Source: Cryptomeria japonica (Eukaryota; Streptophyta; Pinopsida; Cupressales; Cupressaceae). From it: 64,000 nucleotides of DNA. Within the stretch, counting starts at the first letter, position 1; each line of letters starts with the position of its first letter. The notes under the pieces are model-generated. The model worked only from the letters and a program-made list of their open reading frames with translations. It was not told where the DNA came from and ran no database searches. A program made the translations under genes and the position numbers. This document shows, one piece after another, positions 57,573-64,000 of this stretch. Location: the NCBI RefSeq assembly GCF_030272615.1, contig NC_081406.1, forward strand, positions 214,314,497-214,378,496, in the 5' to 3' direction.

Positions 57573-59004
57573 TGTTGGCATTGTATGAAGATTGCATTAA
57601 TGAAGTAGAATTTTATCATTGATGTCAATAGTAATCGGTAATGGAGTTGTATTACAACCGGTAGTGATGCAATAATGCAACCTATAGTGAAGCAATGTTG
57701 GAAACTAGTATTGGTATTATTATTGAAGCAGAATGATCAACTAGTAACCCTAACCAGTTGATATGCCAAACCCTAACTGATGGAGCTTGGTGAATCAGTT
57801 ATGTTGATATATGATCGAATGGTGATCGAAGATGAAGATGCCATATATACATGATGCAAGCGATGAGTTTCAAAGTGATTTTAGTGCATGAAGATAACTA
57901 TTTATCTTGGAAATGAGCAATTGCATAGCATGAAGTGATAACCATGTGATGAGTTATAGGATTCGATGAGTAGTGATCCAGGAATGGTCGAAGTTATCTA
58001 GAATAGTGTGTAGATGATTGCTATATAATCTAACAGTCATGATTGACTCGATATGTTTATAATCTCGATGAGAGTTGTAGGTTTTGTGATGTGTTACTGA
58101 CCTATTGTATTTAATTATAAGGTCAATGAGTTGTTTTATAATTGTGTTGGCAATTTTGGTTAAGTGTGCTAGTGTGATTGTTGTTGAACCAAAAGGAGTA
58201 TTTGCAAAATGTTTTGAAGGCAAATGAGAGAAAAAAAGGATCTGACTAAGAAATATAGTGCTATTACCAGAGTAGCAAAGACCCCATTGTTCTCTAATAA
58301 TTACAATAGTTAAATCCCCTAATGTGGTAAGCTTTAACAGGCTTGGTGCTATCTAAATCCTCTAGCTAGTTGATTCATTAGTTTGGATTTGAAATTCTCT
58401 ACCAAGGTTACTCTTGATAGGGCATTGCCTTTAACAGGGTATTGTAGTCAATCCCTTAACCAGGTGGTCCCTAACTGGATCTGTTCTTAATAGGACATTA
58501 TTATATAAGCTTCTAACAAGGCTTGGCTCCTAATAGGGTGAACTTCATAAGAGTTCGGAATACTTGTGGATATTCATCCCCACTGTGCTTTTTGCCATTT
58601 GGGTTTCCACATCAAAAATCATTGTGTCAAGTGGTGAATGATTTTATGGTTATGTTTTGATATGGTTGATATAATTAACTGGTAAATTCACTTAGATATG
58701 ATTAGATGACTAAAAGTCATGTGAAATGAGCTATTACTGATGATAGTAAAGCGGTTTAATGTTTTAGTTAAATGGTATGTGAGTTTGAGATTTGTTACAT
58801 TGTATAATTGATAATTTAGTCAACCGGTAAAATCTTGACAATGCAGTTATAGTTTTAGATACAATGTCTAAACCGGTTAGTTTCAGTGATTGGTTTATGA
58901 GTTGGGATTAAGTTTGGTGAAAGTTTAGTTTGTTTTCTATCTACTGATTCACCCCCCCCCTCTCAATAGTTGACTGGATCCTTATTATTTTCATCATATT
59001 ATCA
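57573..59004 (+). mobile_element. Element E: solo LTR of a copia-like family
   Basis: This 1432-bp piece runs from TGTTGGCATTG to TTATCA. Flanks are GAATA (57568-57572) and GACTA (59005-59009), and the uninterrupted LTR of C shows GACTA once at 34423-34427, which confirms the ends. It has the conserved block (58578-58634), a repeat cluster of TAACAGGG and CTAATAGGG type (58330-58545) and a C-rich hairpin. It is related to G. Confidence 0.9.
58941..58969 (+). promoter_or_regulatory. C-rich-loop hairpin in E, partly decayed
   Basis: CTACTGA (58941-58947) faces TCAATAG (58963-58969) with six of seven pairs; the loop is C-rich. The stem sequence differs from the J/K and B/D types. Confidence 0.55.
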
Positions 59005-59946
59005 GACTACACTCAAATAGAGGATTTTTAAATGCATGCAACTAGGTGAATGCAAGATTAATGATTGAGTGCAAGATTAATTGATTAAGCAAAATGAGAT
59101 TATCAAGATAAATGATCAAATCTCTATATGAAGCTAAGCTAGATTATATGCAAGAAATTGAATCTAGATAAGAGAAATGAATCTAAGCTAATGAACTAGA
59201 AGTCTAAATGATTCTAAGATTAAATCAAAGCTAAATGAAAACTAAGTTGATTGATGAATTAAATATGCAAATCCACTTCAAAATTTCCTCGAAAAAATGC
59301 AACACAATATTAGCTTAAGAACGATGTAAAATTCTTGGATGATGATTGAAGAATGAGAGCCTAAATTTATAGGAAAATCAACAGGGAGACCAAAGGTCAG
59401 GATTGAACTTTAATGAACAGTTGAGATCGATTTGAAGGAAACACAATCTAGCTGAAATGATTTGATTGGACAATTTAATTCCATTTTTGAGAGATAAGAT
59501 TGAGTTCAAATTAGCAACTTAGATTCTTTCCATTTTTCTTGATTCAGTCAATTTGTTTCCTTTTTTAAATTTTTGTGCTCATAATTTCCAATTCATTTTT
59601 CAAATTAATTCCTCTTTCTTGATTTGTTTCCTTTTTTTGAAGATTTATGGCAATTTTTATTTATTTATTAAATATGCAAAAGATATTTAATTAAATCAAT
59701 GAGATATTTGATTTTAAAAAGATTTTTTATTTTTTATTTTGAATTTGATCAATTAAATAAATGAGAATTTAATTAATTGTAATTTCCATGTTGCATTTTT
59801 ATACCTTAGGAATCAATTAATCAGCCTCTCATAATTGATTTAAATTGATTATTTGATTCAAGACCTTGATGAATTTTATTGAATTTAAGGACATTAATCG
59901 AGATTAGGGGCCCATGGTTTTGGATGACCATTTTTAGGGTATTACA
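59005..59946 (-). mobile_element. 5' LTR of C, segment after E
   Basis: Matches 34423-35345 in order, ending in GGTATTACA. Confidence 0.9.
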
Positions 59947-60726
59947 AGAGCCTCCCTACAAAACAACACAAAAGTCTTATGATACAATGGCCCTTCTAAC
60001 ATTTTCCCATAGGTTTTTTGGTTGTTTGGTGAAAATGCTAGATTAAGGGAATCTTAACAATGAAACCCTAGGTGTCGGTAGGGTTTGTGACTAGTCTTGT
60101 TGGATTTGGATGGATCCCTACAACTCGATTGTTACAAAACCTAAAACTTGGTTTAAATGAAAGGTAAGAGAGTTCCCTAACTCATCCAATTGGTTTAAGA
60201 CATCCAACAATCTATAGTAATCAGAAATAAATAGCAAAAATGCACAATTTCATAAAACTCCAAGTATATTGTATTGCTCCAAACTCCAAAAACATCATCA
60301 AATTTCAGCAACTTCAACAACTACGCCAACAACCTAGAATCAATCCAAGTGGGCATAATATAGCCTCCCTAATGGTTTCCAACCACTTTTCAAACTTTGG
60401 AACCGTTGGAGGATTAGTTATCCATATTGTTAAGTTGTACTTTTCAAATTTGGCGACTCCATGGTGTATTTGACCTATTCCAAGGATTGGTATGATGATT
60501 CTAAGACCAATATTTATTTTCTTGACTCATGCCTAGACTCCTACTAACCCACATGGTCATTTATCCATGGTGGCTTATAAAATTCAACCATGACAATGCC
60601 TTACATCAATTGGGTCTTATTGACTCAGAAAACTTTGAACCCATTATAGATGATCATTTTCACCTCATGGGTGATATTAGGCTCTTTTAGACTTCATTTG
60701 TGTCTTTGGATGCTCTTGCACCAGTT
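59947..60726 (-). mobile_element. 5' LTR of A, segment 3 (after C)
   Basis: Matches about 21333-22126 of the intact LTR, starting GAGCCTCCCT (GAGCCTCTCT in the other copy) and ending near TTGTGTCTTTG. The exact end is uncertain by about 20 bases. The ORF at 60240-60473 lies within LTR sequence and is chance. Confidence 0.85.
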
Positions 60727-60730
60727 TCAG

Positions 60731-60799
60731 CATGGGAGTTGTAGGTCTCAGGGAGAGACAACTGATTTGTATAAGAAGTATTAACAGTATTAGATCCAA
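60731..60799 (+). other. Host sequence between A and F, probably J interior
   Basis: This short unassigned piece lies between the end of A and the start of LTR F. No feature is visible. Position suggests that it continues 20393-20607. Confidence 0.35.
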
Positions 60800-61596
60800 T
60801 GATAGTCCCAAAGACACTAAGAGGGAGGGGGTGCATCAGTGTCTAACTGGTTTACAAAATATTTAAACTTATTGATAACTTTGCAACCCAAAACAATGTA
60901 CTGGTAAATAAGAATTATTGCAGTAAATAGAAATAATAGAGACATCATAGAAACACACCATAACACAAGATATTTAATGAGGAAACCCAATGTGGGAAAA
61001 ACCTCGATGGGATTTGTGACCCATAATATTTACTCACTGGCCAATGAATAAATACTACTTACAATAAGGGGCCTGTACATGTAGAGAGGCCAACAACCTA
61101 GAGCTCACTACTCAATGAAGAGTCACATTGACAAAAAAAAGGATTATTAAATCCAATACAATGTACTGCTCAAAATAGTATCTCTAATGCCAGGTTCAGT
61201 ACCAGTTTAAGCTCAAATAGACACCTTATCCAAAAACCTTCGCTGCCACTAAACAATTATTTTCTACCATACATATCTTCTTCTCTCATCTCTTCTACTC
61301 TCAAAATGACCTATAAGATCTCATACACATATGAGTCTTTTACAATATACCATGTCGACTTACAAAAGATAATTATATTACAGTAAACAAAAGTTCATCC
61401 CATGTCGGCTAGAGTGCCAATATGTTTTGTTGCTGATGTAATTTGAATGTTGGTGTAAGTGCCTATTGGTACCGGTGTCTACCGATGTATGAAGTTTTTG
61501 ATGCTGAGCATGTAGAAACCAATTGCCAGTGAGTTGCCAGTTGGTTGCCATCAATGACAACATCAACTATTCTCATAAGAGTGTATAATGCCAATA
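60800..61596 (-). mobile_element. 3' LTR of element F
   Basis: It runs from TGATAGTCCC at 60800 to CCAATA at 61596 (the start in the sense of F is TATTGG, a probable decay of TGTTGG). It carries the hairpin, the conserved block (60963-61011) and the GCTCTAGGTTGTTGGCC stretch (about 61090-61110 in minus sense), which is also found in the LTRs of B and D. F is thus a relative of B and D. Its 5' LTR lies beyond the window. Confidence 0.8.
60812..60844 (-). promoter_or_regulatory. C-rich-loop hairpin in LTR of F
   Basis: AGACACTAA (60812-60820) faces TCAGTGTCT (60836-60844). In the minus-strand RNA this is a 9-bp stem with one G-U pair. The outer stem sequence differs from both the J/K and B/D stems but remains paired. 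Confidence 0.75.
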
Positions 61597-61608
61597 ATCT
61601 CCCCCTTT
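61597..61608 (-). promoter_or_regulatory. Polypurine tract of F
   Basis: In the sense of F it reads AAAGGGGGAGAT, identical to that of B and K, next to the 3' LTR. Confidence 0.9.
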
Positions 61609-61784
61609 GGCATTGATGGAAACACTCATGAGATTATCAAAATTGTTATCCAAAACTGAAATCCAAAAAGATGTGCTCCCCCTGAGAAAGTGATCTCCTT
61701 TGTACATGCATTTTTCTCACCACTACTCCCCCTTTGACATCAATGACAAAGGATATCATAAATAATCAAAAGAGTACAAAAATG

Positions 61785-63983
61785 CTACCTCAAAGTCTGT
61801 AACTGATTGGCTACAATCTAAAATATGTCTACCAAAATCAGATTCAAACTCTGCATAAACTTGTTGTTGTCAGTTAGAGTTGCCTTTGTCTACTGGATCA
61901 TACCGGTGAGATAGTGCATTTTCTGCCTTGGTGATCATTCTCCTTGAATTGTTGCCTTAGATATTTCAACTCTCTGAGTAATAAGACTATCCAACCTCAG
62001 ACCAAGTTCATCCTTTAGTTCTCAGGCATTAGACCTTATTCTTGCCTTCTCTTTCTCAAGTTTTTCCAACTTCTCAAAAAATGCCATTTCCTGCTCAAAA
62101 ATTGATATAAGTCTAGATGAACCTATTATATTATCTGCAATTTCATCAATTTATTTTTGTGTCTTTTTGATAACCTCATCAATTTCCTCTGTCAAATAGT
62201 GAGGTTTACAAGCTTCCCTATATAACTCCTTATACTCCAAATTTGTAGAACTGAGTACTGGTAAAAGTGTATCCAAGTGATTGGTACATTTCTTTATGGT
62301 GTTTCCAAATAATGTGTTTTTCTCTTTGTCAACTCTCTCCTTTATGGTATCCTCATTCACCTTATCTATAGTTATTACATTATCAGCAATGAATTTGGAC
62401 AATTGGTCCAATTTCCCTAAAGAATCATTAATGTGATCTATCTTACAATTAGGTGCAATCATCTTCAGAATAGGTAATGTGTTATCAATTTCCTTAAATG
62501 CTAAGGCATTGCAATCAGTAATCTTCTTAATATAATCTAAAAGTACCTCTATAATATTAGTGGGTTTGAATTCACCTATAGACGTACTTGGTTCTATTGT
62601 AGGTTGCTTCTGAATAGATATCTGACCAATCACTTTCACTATATCCTCTTTACTTCCATCAAATGCATCCACTTTACTTATATTTTCTTCTAGTGGATCT
62701 GTCTGTGTTTGTACCTCTACCTTTAATGGTTTCTCAGTTTGACTAGGCTTCTTTGCAACTGTCGGTGTCATAGAATCAACATGAACCTCTGCCTTAGATT
62801 GTTTCTCTATCAGTACCACTGTCAGTTTCTCAAATTTCGGTGCCCTGTGCAAGTTGTCTTGTCCTCTGTTTGTTTCTCAGTCTCTGGTTGCTTAGTTTCC
62901 TGAGAGTCAATAGTTTGTGTTGGTTTCTCTGAAATCTTGTTGTCCTTAACACTATCTACCTTAACCTCTATAGTTTCTTTTTCTACAACAATGTTTATAT
63001 CTTGGGTATCTACATTCATTGTAAAAAGTATCTCTGACTCTAGATTAGTATCATCATGGGTTATACCTTCATTAGCTATATCCGATGGATTAGCTGTATG
63101 AGCCAGTGATGAAGGTGCTAATGGAGGGGTGTCCTGGGTTGGTGGAGGGATGTTATCTGTTATTTTTTATAGAAGGTACACCACCTACTTTACCTTTTCC
63201 CTTGTCTTTCTAATATACCTTGAATGTCTTTTCTATTTTTTTTCTGCTTCTTTCCTCTTTCTTTTCCTTCTACAAAGAATATGTCGCATTTATTTGCAGT
63301 CTCATCTGTAATTTCTTTAACCCTTCCAGCCATCAGGCTCACTTGCCGGTGTCCACTAACAAATACTAATGGGTTAGCTTCAGAAATAAGCTCATCTATC
63401 TCTTCCTTAGAATTTACCAGATGTACAACCAAGAGTGCTTCAACTTTCAACTTCTTGTCCAGTTCCATCATAGATAGCCTTTTATCTTCCAATCTCATGT
63501 ATAAATCATTGGGTAACTCATCAATCACTTCTATCAAAAATTTCTTGTAAATATCTAAATATAAAATAATGCTTTCTTCAATGGTGTTTTTGTTAGAATC
63601 ATTTGAAGAGTTATACCATTTATTTAAATTAGAGAGATTTCCTTCCTCTATAATCTCATTCAATAGATCATCTAGTGTGGGGGTAATCGGTGTCTGTTTC
63701 TTCTTAGGTGTAAGCTTCTTCTTCAATTCCCTAACTACTTGCTGCTTCTTCCTTAGTGTTCTAGTTTTCTGAGGAGGAGGAGAAGGTACCGATGAGGTTT
63801 TCCTTTTCCTTTCCACTCTTTTAAACTCAGAAACCTTACCACTATCAATATCAGAGAATGTTACAACTAGTGAAAAATGTGCTTCAAGTTGTAGTCCTTC
63901 AAGCTCACTTGTTGATATACCACTCATAATCATGACATTTTCTTTGATTTCTTTGACCTTCTAGGAGGCATCTCTGATAACAT
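61785..63983 (-). pseudogene. Long ORF of unknown function at 3' end of F interior
   Basis: Starting at the ATG at 63983 or 63971 (MPPRRSKKSKKMS), the minus strand carries about 730 codons broken by frameshifts (near 63945, 63100 and 62840) and stops. Parts in order: basic N-terminus; KRKTSSVPSPPPQKTRTL and KKKLTPKKK, likely nuclear-localisation type; a folded-looking part (NTIEESIILYLDIYKKFLIE ... EANPLVFVSGHRQVSLMAGR, about 63590-63300); a long Thr/Glu/Lys-rich part (63020-62600); and a helical C-terminus with coiled-coil character (MAFFEKLEKLEKEKARIRS, LDSLITQRVEISKATIQ). I recognise no family and see no membrane segment, protease, RT or integrase. The place before the polypurine tract is where Sirevirus-type elements carry an extra ORF. 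Confidence 0.7.
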
Positions 63984-64000
63984 TTTCTCTTCTTTTTTTC

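Larger units (their letters stand above)
34252..59946 (-). mobile_element. Element C: large Tat-lineage Ty3/gypsy retrotransposon
   Basis: On the minus strand it has its 5' LTR at 57410-59946 (split by E) and 3' LTR at 34252-35345, both about 1.1 kb after removing E. The interior is about 15 kb once D is removed: a 4.5-kb leader with tandem repeats, gag, protease, a long linker, RT, RNase H, a second RNase H, integrase and a 3.1-kb 3' region with an antisense ORF. Long leader, extra RNase H and long 3' region are typical of the Tat lineage (Ogre, Retand, Grande). Both flanks show GAGC (34246-34249, 59948-59951), a probable trace of the target duplication. Confidence 0.9.
20608..60726 (-). mobile_element. 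Element A: chromovirus (Ty3/gypsy), its 5' LTR split by B and C
   Basis: On the minus strand A has its 5' LTR at 26822-60726 (in three pieces), the interior at 22130-26805 with gag, protease, RT, RNase H, integrase and chromodomain, and the 3' LTR at 20608-about 22126. After removing B and C the two LTRs are about equal (1.5 kb) and collinear. TTTCAG occurs at both outer edges (20601-20606 and 60725-60730), which may reflect the target duplication, but the exact ends are not certain. Confidence 0.85.

Noticed and set aside
57954..58223. 89-codon minus-strand ORF
   Set aside because: Inside solo LTR E; no features.
20601..60730. TTTCAG as exact target duplication of A
   Set aside because: It is present at both edges, but the LTR ends placed by it do not start and end with TG and CA, so only reported as possible.
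1..64000. Host protein-coding genes, tRNA or rRNA genes
   Set aside because: No frame outside retroelement proteins shows a host family, and I saw no cloverleaf or rRNA stretch. The tRNA-like matches are primer-binding sites of 10-13 bases.

Overview
This window reads as nuclear DNA of a large-genome seed plant. It is AT-rich and filled with old, mutated LTR retrotransposons of plant Ty1/copia and Ty3/gypsy type. I found no host gene, tRNA or rRNA gene. A gymnosperm such as a conifer is plausible because of the deep nesting and heavy decay, but the sequence does not prove it.

Most of the 64 kb can be explained as nested insertions, which I letter here. H (1-4937, +) is a Tat-like Ty3/gypsy relic. 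J (from 4938, +) is a gag-only element with a 3.4-kb LTR that cut H inside its integrase; its 3' LTR lies beyond the window. Inside J sit four insertions: K (10083-18423, -), a complete gag-only element; G (19290-20387, -), a solo LTR with a perfect target duplication; A (about 20608-60726, -), a chromovirus; and F (from 60800, -), whose 3' LTR and a long unknown ORF are visible. The 5' LTR of A is split by B (27433-34103, +), a complete copia element, and by C (34252-59946, -), a large Tat-lineage gypsy element. C in turn holds D (40630-47378, +), a complete copia element inside its RT, and E (57573-59004, +), a solo LTR inside its 5' LTR. The deepest chain is H > J > A > C > D, five levels.

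Several joins can be checked inside the window. The interrupted LTRs of A and C each have an uninterrupted partner copy, so the insertions of B, C and E can be seen against a filled or empty site. Target duplications are readable for G (CAAGG), E (GACTA), D (GCAAT, with one copy mutated), B and K.

None of the coding regions is open. Nonsense codons are mostly explained by C-to-T or G-to-A change (CAG to TAG, TGG to TAG, CGA to TGA), as expected for long-methylated DNA. B keeps a single frame from start to end of gag-pol, broken only by stops.

The observation I rate highest is a hairpin with a C-rich loop at the 3' end of nearly all copia-like LTRs here (J, K, B, D, F, weaker in E), 12-25 nt from the LTR end and next to the primer site. 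Its outer stem sequence differs between families but stays paired. Other points of interest are the two gag-only elements with coiled-coil gag proteins, the 730-codon unknown ORF at the 3' end of F, an antisense ORF with its own TATA box in C, and a 187-bp tandem repeat in the leader of C.
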